This document shows, one piece after another, positions 23,766-33,829 of a stretch of 64,000 bases of DNA. Position 1 is the first letter of the stretch; each line of letters starts with the position of its first letter. The stretch spans positions 22,068,828-22,132,827 of the forward strand of contig NC_087076.1 of the NCBI RefSeq assembly GCF_026151205.1, read 5' to 3'. Position numbers and translations under genes: made by a program. The notes beneath the pieces were generated by a model. That model did not search any database. It saw nothing but the letters and a program-made list of their open reading frames with translations, and had not been told where the DNA came from. The DNA comes from Bolinopsis microptera (lineage: Eukaryota > Ctenophora > Tentaculata > Lobata > Bolinopsidae).

Positions 23766-24109
23766 TACTGGGCCGCTACGAGTGCGAGCTGGGAAGGATT
23801 GCCATTCACATCGTTTATCAAATTTATATACTTTTTGTGGAATAGTGTCACAAATTCCATAACCAACGTCAATGACAATACATCGCATCTCAAGGTCAGC
23901 CATGGGGCTGCAGCTGTGAGCTGGATTAAAAATACTAATAGAATTAATAGAACTAATAGAATGACGCATAACGTAAGCTCCAAAGATCACTTTGAGTTTG
24001 GGGTCTTCCTCTCCCCCTTGGTTTAGGTTAGTCGCAGCTGTGTATTGATGAATGATGAATAATAATATTAAGATCTTCTGCAAAAGTAGACATGGTTTTT
24101 GTCTTTTGA

Positions 24110-24390
24110 TACTAATACCTTCAAATATGACTTCGAGATCATCAATCATCATTCAATCAAAATGAATTTGAAGTTACATGAACGGCAATGAACCAAGCAT
24201 ACCTCAACAAAAATGTACGGTAAAATCTAATTTGCAGAGGATATTGAAATCGGAATCGTATTTGTCATTCAACCAAGATCAAGTACCACATACGAACTAC
24301 AAAAATAACATATTTATATTATTAAGGCAAGCCGTGCGTTCGTTGATCCGTAAAAGAGAACATCCTCCTGAATCAATTTCTCTGGGGTAA
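24110..24390. repeat. Dispersed LINE-derived fragment, copy 1
   Basis: About 270 bases (containing ACCAAGCATACCTCAACAAA and GAGAACATCCTCCTGAATCA) recur at about 46380-46640 with roughly 90% identity. In the second copy it adjoins reverse-transcriptase C-terminal sequence on the minus strand, so this is probably an internal piece of the same LINE. Both copies read through stops and are not functional. Confidence 0.6.
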
Positions 24391-24507
24391 AGAGGAACTT
24401 TTCTAAGAATAATCAAAAATTGTTGACACAAACTTGGCCTAAAAATAAAATGACTCCTCCAAAACCAGTCTTAACCTTAAAAGCTTAAAAACATAACTCA
24501 CTATACT

Positions 24508-24840
24508 GGAAAAACTCGGATACGTTTGATTAAACCCCGCTGTGTGGGGGGCGCCATCTCAAGGGGTCGCCAAGTCGTCATTTGAATGTGGAACAATTTG
24601 GAAAAACTTAACTACAGTACTAGCAAAACTGCGCGTTTTGTTCTATAAATACACTTTTTTAGAGATTTTACCGGCGTTTCCTCTTAAATCAACCAATTTG
24701 TTCAATTTTGAGGAGGGGCGACAAAGAGGAGGGGGCGCCGCGACAGGGGTCAATTTTTTTAGCGGGGGGCGCCAACAGGCAACGTTGCGCCACTGTACTC
24801 ACGGACTGAAAAAACTCGGATACGTTAGATTTGAACCTTT
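24508..24840. other. Possible DNA-transposon remnant flanked by short direct repeats
   Basis: The phrase AAAAACTCGGATACGTT occurs at about 24512 and 24812. The segment between them contains GGGGGGCGCC-type GC blocks in opposite orientations and, on the minus strand, a CAGTGGCGCAACG end resembling hAT termini. The evidence is weak; no transposase or clean target duplication was found. Confidence 0.25.
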
Positions 24841-25103
24841 AAGACTGACCTCCAGCTCGCCATTTTAGACATTGAAGCAATATTAATATTATACGGAGAG
24901 TTTAAGTTACAATTGTTTGATAATATAATAAACCGGATGATGTACCAGATGATACAAGTTTGATCGAGCAATTTGACGACATAATCAGATGTTAACCAAA
25001 GAATTTAGTCCCATCATTGAACGACGTGCAGATATTATACAAGCAGCTAATCTTTAACTGACCCTGGGAACTAGCTGAGCTCACTTACCTTCTTCACAAC
25101 CTA

Positions 25104-25900
25104 ATGATGATCTCTCTGACAATTCTACTCGCAGTGGTGGGACTAGCCGCCAGTGGCACCGCCAGTGACACCAGCTACAACAAGATCATCAACTTCCCCG
25201 CAGCTAGCAAAGCCAACTACATCAGCTTCAACCCTGAACTTTCTACCCTGACTGGATTAACTGTGTGTGCTTGGAAGCAGGACAAGGACAATTGACGAGC
25301 CAGATACTGGTTCAGCTACGCAGTTCCTGGAAATGATAACGAGATCATCTTGGGAGACGCATCGGGTGATCACAGATTATATGTGAAGAGAATCATGACT
25401 AAATCTCCTGTGCTACCAGCTTATAACTATAAGGACAATTGGGTCCACGTGTATACCTGGGCCACTCAGAGACTGGAAATGCCGTCATCAATATCAACGG
25501 AAAAGCAGTCATTACTGCCGTGGTCAAGAAAGGAAAAGCTTTGACAGCAGGAGGTACTTTTGTTATCGGACAGGAGCAGGACAGAGTAGGAGGAGGGTTC
25601 GACTCTACCCAAACCTACATTGGAAACCTCTACAACATCAACATGTGGGACAGAGCTCTCACTCAAGCTGAAATTGCTTCTATGTTCAATGAAGGTATTT
25701 GTGGGATCTTCTTTGCTGGTTTGAGTGGTTCGGAACCCATCATCTCTTACGCTGATATTCTGGCCAAAGAAATGCATGGAGACGTATCCGTCGTTGATGG
25801 GGAGTGCGATGTTGTCGAATGCCCCGAGACAACCTTGTTACGTATTGAGGCACTGAGGCACTTGAGGCAGCACTTTGAGGCACTTGAGGCAGCACTTTGA
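25104..25900 (+). pseudogene. Pentraxin (CRP/SAP-like) gene with a stop and a frameshift
   Basis: Pentraxins are secreted, calcium-dependent pattern-recognition lectins. The frame opens with a signal peptide (MMISLTILLAVVGLAASG) and continues with family landmarks: TVCAWKQD, FSYAVPGNDNEI, WVHVY, SETGNAVININGK, IGQEQDRVGGGFDSTQ and NINMWDRALT. The QEQD segment is the usual calcium-binding region. An in-frame TGA at 25293-25295 and a one-base-loss-type frameshift between WVHV and SETGN (about 25455-25470) break it. It is intronless over this span. The C terminus after VVECP runs into a GAGGCACTTGAGGCA minisatellite, adding a repeat tail (LRHLRQHFEAL). It is either a pseudogene or an allele with two errors. 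A retrocopy origin is possible but no poly(A) tail is seen. Confidence 0.75.
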
Positions 25901-26392
25901 GGCCCTTGAGGCACCACTTTTAGTACCAATATGAAGTTATAATGTATAAACCAACGTCCCATTCGAGTTATAATAAGTAATGTTTAGAAATGAGCATCCA
26001 AATTCCAAATATGAATAAGAAAAATGTTTTACATTTTGAACCGTTGAACATTATCGGCACAACAATTTGGACGAGTACTGATTAATGATTAGTCTAGTTA
26101 GTCAGTTAGTCACGAAATCAATCCATTAATCATCATATTATGTTAGTAACCCTGTACGATGGATCAAGTGTTGAAAATTGGTGCCTCAAGTACCTCAGGG
26201 CCTCAAAGTGGTGCCTCAAGGGCTTCAGGGCCTCAAAGTGGTGCCTCAAGTGCCTCAGGGCCTCAAAGTGCTGCCTCAAGTGCCTCAGGGCCTCAAAGTG
26301 CTGCCTCAAGTGCCTCAGGGCCTCAAAGTGCTGCCTCAAGTGCCTCAGGGCCTCAAAGTGCTGCCTCAAGTGCCTCAGTGCCTCAATGCGTC
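25845..26392. repeat. 30-bp minisatellite present in both orientations
   Basis: GAGGCACTTGAGGCAGCACT units occupy about 25845-25918 at the end of the pentraxin frame. The same unit in reverse complement (TGCCTCAAGTGCCTCAGGGC) runs about seven times from 26186 to 26392, with a 30-base period. Together they form an inverted repeat with a loop of about 265 bases. The peptides it encodes on either strand are repeat artefacts. Confidence 0.85.
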
Positions 26393-26429
26393 ACAAGGTT
26401 TGTATAAAGGCCATGAAATATATCTTTTA

Positions 26430-26690
26430 AGTGGCCGTATAGTGGCCGTGTAAAGGCCGTATAGAGGCCGTATAGTGGCCGTATAGAGGCCTTATAGAGA
26501 CCATATAAAGGCCGTATAGAGGCCGTATAAAGGCCGTATAAAGGCCGTATAAAGGCCGTATAGAGGAGGCCGTATAGTGGCCGTGTAGGGGCCATATAGT
26601 GGCCGTATAGAGGCCGTATAATGGCCATATAGAGGCCGTATAGAGGCCGTATAGAGGCCGTATAGCCATAGGGCCGTATAGAGGCCAAAC
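26430..26690. repeat. 12-bp minisatellite (GGCCGTATAGAG)
   Basis: About twenty imperfect copies of GGCCGTATAGAG and variants (GTGGCCGTATAG, AAGGCCGTATA) run head to tail. The period of 12 keeps frames open on the minus strand, giving Tyr/Arg/Pro-rich artefact peptides. It directly follows the 30-bp array. Confidence 0.9.
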
Positions 26691-27823
26691 CTAATCGCCC
26701 ATTTTCCCATATAGTTCCAGAGGGCACCCAATACACTAAGCACAATGCTCATATAATTGATAGGACGGATACTTCGACTTACATGAGTACTACTGTGCCC
26801 TGCTCGGATGCCTTCTGAAATAGCTTCTTTTATAGATAGTCTACCAGAATGTATTCGGCAGTCATAGCGGATTTCTACTTTTAAAGCCAAACTGATCAAG
26901 TACCTTTGGGCTGCCGATACAGTCTGGCCAGATTAGCTCATCCATCATCAGTCTTATGATTATCAGAAAGATGTTTTTGTTGCTTACAATTCTGTTCGTC
27001 CAATTTCCTATCCGTTTGTCTTCCTTGTTTTTCTTCTCTCAGTTTAATTCGTTTAATTCGTTTAGAGAAAACAATTTGTGGCGATAAAAAATAAAAAATA
27101 TAAATGAATATCCTATAGAACAACATTTTGATTTGCAATTGTGAAAGTGATTTTAACAAGCGTGTTAAGTAACTTACTAACTTACTTGTTGATAATTTTG
27201 AATTGGGCATCTAAAATAGAAAAAGCTATCAGAAATCGGACGTTGGTGGCGGTGTTTTAAATTTAAAATCAGCCTGGTGAGGCGTTCTAATTTGTGGATA
27301 GATATATATATATGAAATATTCATATCGCGTGCTTAAAAGTTTGAGTTCATATTTTTCTAACGTCATGCATTATAGTTCAACCATCCATGCAGGCCGCAA
27401 CAAGTCTAGATGGTCATGTTCAAAGCAAACAAGAGAACGACAAGAAGAGCGCTCAATTTGTGGGCAACTGATTGAGAGTATTTGTGTTCAGACTTTGTCT
27501 CGTCTCTGTCTGTCTCGTCTCCGTCTGTCTCGTCTCCGTCTGTCTCGTCTCCGCCTGTAAGTAAATAATTTACTAAATTCAGTAAAATATAACGCAGGCA
27601 ATAACAGCTAATATTGGGGTTAAAATGTTTAAAAACATCTGAGCTATATAACTATAACTACAAGGTCATGCATGTAGCAGAGGATTAGCTAAATTAAGCG
27701 GCTTAGATCGCAGCTGACAGTGTGATGCACAACTTTCGACAGACGAACATTTCATTTGTCATTTGCTTCATTGTATAACACAACAACAAGGGAATGAAAC
27801 CCAAATAACTAAAATGAACTTAC
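26691..27823. other. Downstream region of the secreted-protein gene; no exon confirmed
   Basis: Further exons of the minus-strand gene at 27824-31571 should lie to the left. One weak candidate is a 32-base block at about 26787-26818 (minus strand) bounded by TATTTCAG and GTAAGT, too short to trust. A 15-bp minisatellite (TCTCGTCTCCGTCTG, four to five units) is at about 27496-27556. Confidence 0.35.
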
Positions 27824-30800
27824 TCTCTGTGCAGTCACTCTCAGCTAATCCCAATCCTGCGCCCACGTGAGTTCCTTCTGGACAAGGTGTGCAGGCAGTA
27901 TCGCCGGCGTCTGCACTCCAATGATCTGCAGGACACTCTTGGCAATCAGCATCAGCATCCAAGTAATGGCCCCAATAGCATGAATCTGAAAATTTGGAAT
28001 TTGTAATGGTTTAACATAATATGTTAAAGCATAAAAATATATGCAGCAAAGTAATATGAAACGATAATCGGGTAATTCTAAAACCGAACCAACCCAAACT
28101 CGATTGAAAACAAAAACCTTCGTTATAGCATATGGTATGTTCTATTTTACTATGGATACCCATACCCTGTACTTGATATGATAGCCATGATCTATTATAC
28201 AATCATAGTATACATGTTGATGTATAGTATTTAATCCCGTTCATGATTAGAAATGACTTGATTTGTAATATTCTTATTTCATAGCTCGACTTCACTGCCA
28301 GTGACTGTTACTTGCACATGCAGTGGGATGAGAGTAAATCAAACAGTTTGGTAGATGACTTTACAAATTCCTATGCCCTCCAGCCTCCAGGGCCGGATTG
28401 AATCATTATTGAATTTAGCATCACACTCTTATAGAATTATATAGGAATGTGATAAAATTGCAGTAAACCAAATTCTATTATATCGCAAAAATGTTCCGCT
28501 AAAAGAAGCCTTGTCATTGTTCCAGAATTTCCAAGCAACACTGGCATAAAGCCAATAAAATAAATAAAAACTGACACGGCTGACACTTAATCAGTCCTAT
28601 AATTCGTCTGGTCCTAGTTTGGCCAACCAAGCAGTTTTGTTCTGTTCTACGGATCAAAGGCCTTAAAGAGAAAGGTCCTCATAAAACAACATTTTTATTT
28701 GCCTTATTTCCTTGACAATTCAGGCTTGCTGGTCAGAAAAATTGCACAATCTTACTATATATACATAGATATAGATATAGATATATGTAGATATAAATAT
28801 ACACATATATATATATAGGTATATGTGTTTATCCGTGCCACTGCCATTTTACTGTCACCACGGCATCAACTTTAACGCGACTTTCCGCAAAAACCGTTAA
28901 ATTACACAACTGAAACTTTTTAGTTTTTTGACTGAGTCAAATGCTTTTATGCTTTTCAAATCAGCATGACTGCATGAGAAAGTAAAAAATTAGCCAAGAA
29001 ATAAAAATTTTAGTGCCAAAAATTTGGACCCCCACGTGGTGTCAAAAACGTGAATTAAATAGGTAATAATTGTTTTAGTCTCTAGAGTCTTGACACCACT
29101 TTAGAGTAAGACGGGTTTACAAATTCCTATACCCTCCAGCCTCCAGGGCCGGATTGAATAATTATTGAATTTAGCATCACACTCTTATAGAATTATATAG
29201 GAATGTGGTAAAATTGCAGTAAACCAAATTCTATTATATCGCAAAAATGTTCCGCTGCAAGAAGCCTTGTCATTGTTCCAGAATTTCCAAGCAACACTGG
29301 CATAAAGCCAATAAAATAAATAAAAACTGACACGGCTGACACTTAATCAGTCCTATAATTTGTCTGGTCCTAGTTTGGCCAACCAAGCAGTTTGGTTCTG
29401 TTCTACGGATCAAAGGCCTTAAAGAGAAAGGTCCTCATAAGCCAACATTTTTATTTGCCTTATTTCCTTGACAATTCAGGCTTGCTGGTCAGAAAAATTG
29501 CACAATCTTACTATATATACATAGATATAGATATAGATATATGTAGATATAAATATATATATATATACACATATATATATAGGTATATGTGTTTATCCGT
29601 GCCACTGCCATTTTACTGTCACCACGGCATCAACTTTAACGCGACTTTCCGCAAAAACCGTTAAATTATACAACTGAAACTTTTTAGTTTTTTGACTGAG
29701 TCAAATGCTTTTATGCTTTTCAAATCAGCATGACTGCATGAGAAAGTAAAAAATTAGCCAAGAAATAAAAATTTTAGTGCCAAAAATTTGGACCCCCACG
29801 TGGTGTCAAAAACGTGAATTAAATAGGTAATAATTGTTTTAGTCTCTAGAGTCTTGACACCACTTTAGAGTAAGACGGGTTTACAAATTCCTATACCCTC
29901 CAGCCTCCAGGGCCGGATTGAATAATTATTGAATTTAGCATCACACTCTTATAGAATTATATAGGAATGTGGTAAAATTGCAGTAAACCAAATTCTATTA
30001 TATCGCAAAAATGTTCCGCTGCAAGAAGCCTTGTCATTGTTCCAGAATTTCCAAGCAACACTGGCATAAAGCCAATAAAATAAATAAAAACTGACACGGC
30101 TGACACTTAATCAGTCCTATAATTTGTCTGGTCCTAGTTTGGCCAACCAAGCAGTTTGGTTCTGTTCTACGGATCAAAGGCCTTAAAGAGAAAGGTCCTC
30201 ATAAGCCAACATTTTTATTTGCCTTATTTCCTTGAAAATTCAGGCTTGCTGGTCAGAAAAATTGCACAATCTTACTATATATACATAGATATAGATATAG
30301 ATATATGTAGATATAAATATATATATATATATATAGGTATATGTGTTTATCCGTGCCACTGCCATTTTACTGTCACCACGGCATCAACTTTAACGCGACT
30401 TTCCGCAAAAACCGTTAAATTACACAACTGAAACTTTTTAGTTTTTTGACTGAGTCAAATGCTTTTATGCTTTTCAAATCAGCATGACTGCACAAGAAAG
30501 TAAAAAATTAGCCAAGAAATAAAAATTTTAGTGCCAAAAATTTGGACTCCCATGTGGTGTCAAAAACGTGAATTAAATAGGTAATAATTGTTTTAGTCTC
30601 TTGAGTCTTGACACCACTTTAGAGTAAGACGGGTTCCTGTTAGTTACAATAAATCGGGATATTGTTATAAAAAGGAGACCCTATATTACTGGTAGTTCTT
30701 AACCTTCACTCCCACCCCACCCCTCCACCACCCCTCCACCCCACCCAACCCCACTCCTCCAACCCCACCCCACCCCACTCGGTCACACCTACCCCACACC

Positions 30801-31571
30801 TTTATAAGTACCTATAATACCTAATTTACAATATCTACCTAGATGGTAACCGAGAAATGATAGTTGATGAGAGTTAAATCTCAGTGTTTCAATCTCTTTT
30901 GTCCAGTAATTTCTCCAGTTTGGGTAATCACATGTATCGTCTGTGAGGAGTAAGTTGATCACTTCCACTCCGTTGACCTGGACTTTAAAAGACGGATTTG
31001 CTCCTGTGGTCGCAAGAATACTCCACAATTTCTCAGCTTCAGTGGGCATGTTCTCGGGAAATAAGATTCTACCATTATTCGTGCAATGTTTTATATTGTA
31101 ATCATCTGGTTTTTCAGGTGTATAGCGTGAATTGAAGATCACGGTTAACCCCCCTTGCCTTTCCTTTCCGGCCGCAATGAAATCCACGTCGAGTCGCTCA
31201 AACAAGTCTTCTACCGTATTGTCAGTTTTGAACTGTATTGCTGTCCTCTCAAAGCTGTGGGGAATTCCTGTTTGCTTTTGTGTCCCATCCTCATTTAGCT
31301 TGACTGTTTTCCATTGTATCTCTGTAAAAATTAATCTGTTTAGTTGATTTAGGTAGGGACTCATGGTACAGACTGCTCACCGGCAGAACTCTTTAAAAGG
31401 CAAAAGTACGTGCGAGTACACAATTATACAATTGTTTGAATCTGTTTTAATCCAGAGACTAAGAAACTCAAGTTAAGGACTCAGGGCCTTAGATACTGAG
31501 TAAAATTTGTTACCTGATTTCACCGTGTCGAGTGATGCGACAATAAGAATTACTGCTATTGGATAGATCAT
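27824..31571 (-). CDS. Secreted protein: signal peptide, unrecognised ~160-aa domain, ephrin-receptor-like Cys-rich module (5' part of gene)
   Basis: Exons, 5' to 3': 31571-31514 (signal peptide MIYPIAVILIVASLDTVKS), 31321-30839 and 27985-27824. All introns are phase 1 and GT-AG, the usual setting for shuffled extracellular modules. The second exon encodes a compact domain (IAAGKERQGGLTVIFNSRY, KVQVNGVEVINLLL, CDYPNWRNYW, LSFLGYHL) that I do not recognise. It looks like a beta-rich recognition module. The third exon is a symmetrical 162-base module, CQECPADHWSADAGDTAC followed by CPEGTHVGAG, of the GCC2/GCC3 ephrin-receptor-like type. It ends in an open phase-1 donor, so the protein continues beyond. 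Intron 2 hosts the tandem Helitron array and a G-rich (transcript strand) tract just after its donor. Likely extracellular or a receptor ectodomain; the function is unknown. Confidence 0.72.
28361..30643 (+). mobile_element. Three-unit tandem array of Helitron plus 5' flank (units 756, 764, 763 bp)
   Basis: Units start at 28361, 29117 and 29881 (TTACAAATTCCTATRCCCTC). Each holds about 390 bases of non-element sequence followed by an H1 Helitron starting TCTTACTATATATACATAG (28750 in unit 1). Only the last unit reaches the element's 3' terminus, here CCTGTTAG, a changed CTAG. The first two are cut at GACGGGTT, where the next unit begins. Units 2 and 3 are nearly identical. It sits in intron 2 of the secreted-protein gene. 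Confidence 0.85.
30705..30790 (+). repeat. C-rich simple sequence (CCCACCC/CCTCCA)
   Basis: A run of CCACCCC and CCTCCA words. On the transcribed (minus) strand of the secreted-protein gene it reads as repeated GGGG and GGGTGG blocks, about 50-130 bases downstream of that gene's exon-2 donor, so it could form G-quadruplexes in the pre-mRNA. Simple-sequence expansion is the plainest reading. Confidence 0.85.
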
Positions 31572-31842
31572 CTCAACTTCTTTGCCAAAATCTACAATAT
31601 TGAGTCATGTCAATTTCAGAAAAAATTAAAATAATTCTGGTTAAAATTGTATCATAAGAAGATAAAAGTGAATCGTAGAAAAGAATTTGCAATATCAGCA
31701 ATCAGATAAATCAAGAATTAACCAAAAACTAAGCCAAGGAACATATTAGTTAATGAGACGCAAAATCAAGGCCACCATTTCAAGTGTCATCAAGACGTCT
31801 TGAACAAATAAAAAGTATAATTCAAACAATTTTTAATGATGA

Positions 31843-32351
31843 TCTCAGAATGTGTGTCTGTCTGTGTGTCTGTCTGTGCGTGTGTAATTTCCGAGCGGGT
31901 TAATCGAGAAAACAGTAAGACTTACGGGACTGAATTTTTCGGTATTGTGTCGAGAAAACTCTGACAAAGCCAAATGATAAAGGTTTTTTAAATCAGTCGG
32001 TGGTGAGGGGTTTAATTGATGGTTTTGTACCACAAATGTGACACAAAATGTATCACTTTTTCTCCCTCCTCACTCTCTGTCCAAGTACTGCATAGGCAGC
32101 GTTGGTACATTAATCATAATTAGGTTAGCCTCGATATCCACTCTCATGTTATCTTACTTACACGCACGTGCACGTGCAAAGATTAGTGGACGGCAATTTT
32201 TATCGGTTTTGTTGATATTACGTTGTGTAATTAGTGCGAGCAACATTTTTATCGGCTGTATCTTCGGTGGGGATGAATACTTTTTGAAACGATTAAAACT
32301 GACTGCCAAAGAATACTATTAGGTTCCTCCCTGTGACCATGGGATTTCTAG
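31843..32351 (+). mobile_element. Non-autonomous Helitron, family H2
   Basis: It begins TCTCAGAATGTGTGTCTG after an A and ends with the hairpin CCCTGTGACCATGGG and then ATTTCTAG before a T. The body has the family's GGTTTTGTACCACAAATGTG block and an ACGCACGTGCACGTGCA segment that recurs downstream at about 32470. No coding capacity was found. Confidence 0.7.
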
Positions 32352-33244
32352 TCTATATTATAATTCAGAGAATTATCTCTGTACATTGTACACTGTACGA
32401 CCGCCCTACGTGCAAATTAGGTAAAAAGCAAAAGTTTGCAAAGTAACCATGGTAACGAGGGTTATTACACGCACTTGCAGTGATCGTTTTAACGTCATTT
32501 TGATCGGTTTTGTTGATATTACGCTTTGTTTAGTAGAACAAAATTTTAATTGGCTGTATCTTCGGTTATGCAAGATATTTTTTCCCGATCCATGACTCGT
32601 GCCGAAGGCATAAAATTAAAGAGTCAAGGACAAGGGTTAGCGATCGAGGTTTTTTTTTATATGGTAGCTTTGCGACCGAGCGTGCGTGCGTGCGTGCGTG
32701 CGTACGTGCCTGCGAGCACTGTTATCGCCCACGTGACTACCTGCGCAAAGTTATTTTGCGTGATAATCTGAATTATATAATTGTTGGCGCGCGGCGCTGA
32801 ACCAACCAAGTACATTATTAATTTCATCATGTACGTATCCCACTAGGCACTAATTGATAGCATATTATTATTATTTTGAGTTAGTATTACTATTTTGCAC
32901 AGATCCGTGTCAGGTTGCATAAACAATAAACATATGGTTACATAGAAGTATACACGATTTTCAAATTCAATATAGAATTATATTAACTGGGCGGCGCTCG
33001 GCAGTCGGCATGTCACTTCGCCATATTTGCATGTTTATATAAACAGTAAAGACTGGGCCGTCCCCAGGTTGTATGGAATATGATAAATACGCCATCACGG
33101 ATCGGGAAATTGAGCGGCCATCCACAAAAGAAAAGCGGCCGCATTTCTTGTTTTGACGCGATTTAACTAACTTATTAACAAAAATTACTATTAGAGTATT
33201 ATATTAGCTTCCTCAATCCTTCCCTGTGATCACGGGTTTTCTAG
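32352..33244 (+). mobile_element. Helitron-related segment with intact 3' end
   Basis: It ends with the hairpin CCCTGTGATCACGGG and TTTTCTAG|T at 33241-33244. It shares GATCGGTTTTGTTGATATTACG and GGCTGTATCTTCGGT with the preceding element. A (GTGC)n microsatellite lies at about 32684-32706. I could not fix the 5' end; truncation is likely. Confidence 0.55.
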
Positions 33245-33254
33245 TACTATCATA

Positions 33255-33755
33255 TCAACTTAATAACACCAGAATGTGTGTGTGTCTGATCGTCTGTGTG
33301 ATCGTCTGTGTGTAATTTCCAAACGGTTATACAAAAAAAACGGTAAGAGTTACGGGACTGGTTTTTTCGGTATAGTGCCGACAAAACTCTGATGAAGCCC
33401 ATAAGCAAATTTTTTTTAAATCGGCGGTGGTAAGTGGTTTAATTGATGGTTTTGTACCACAAATGTTACATAAAATTGCTTGAGCAGAACGGCAAGAGTT
33501 ACTGGTTACGGGGCTTGCTCTCTCTCTCTCTCTCATTAATGTATAATATGTTATAGCTGCATATATAAAGATATAAGCTTATTAGAGGAGGGGTACTCAT
33601 TGCGGTCTGTTTGGAATCTAGACTTCTAGAGAGAGTTCATACTGTCATACGACAATGTTATACGTGTTTTCAAATATAATAGGCGGGTTTATAATTATAC
33701 TTTTGCATTTCAACTGCGATAGTGAAGTCCCGGCCGTAGGCACGGGTTACACTAG
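33255..33755 (+). mobile_element. Non-autonomous Helitron (~501 bp), family H2
   Basis: It starts TCAACTTAATAACACCAGAA and ends GGGTTACACTAG with hairpin CCCGGCCGTAGGCACGGG. It is the reverse-orientation relative of the copy at 22943 and shares its GAGAGAGAG run. Its last base is followed at once by TCTTAAACAATAATATCAGA, another element-like TC start, giving a head-to-tail junction. Confidence 0.75.
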
Positions 33756-33829
33756 TCTTAAACAATAATATCAGAATGTGTGTGTCTATAGCTGTCTGTC
33801 TGTCTGTCTCTGCGCACTGCGCGTGTAAT

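Noticed and set aside
26133-26745. Several overlapping open frames on both strands with His/Leu/Arg- or Tyr/Pro-rich repeats
   Set aside because: All are translations of the 30-bp and 12-bp minisatellites; open in up to three frames at once, no start context or splice support.
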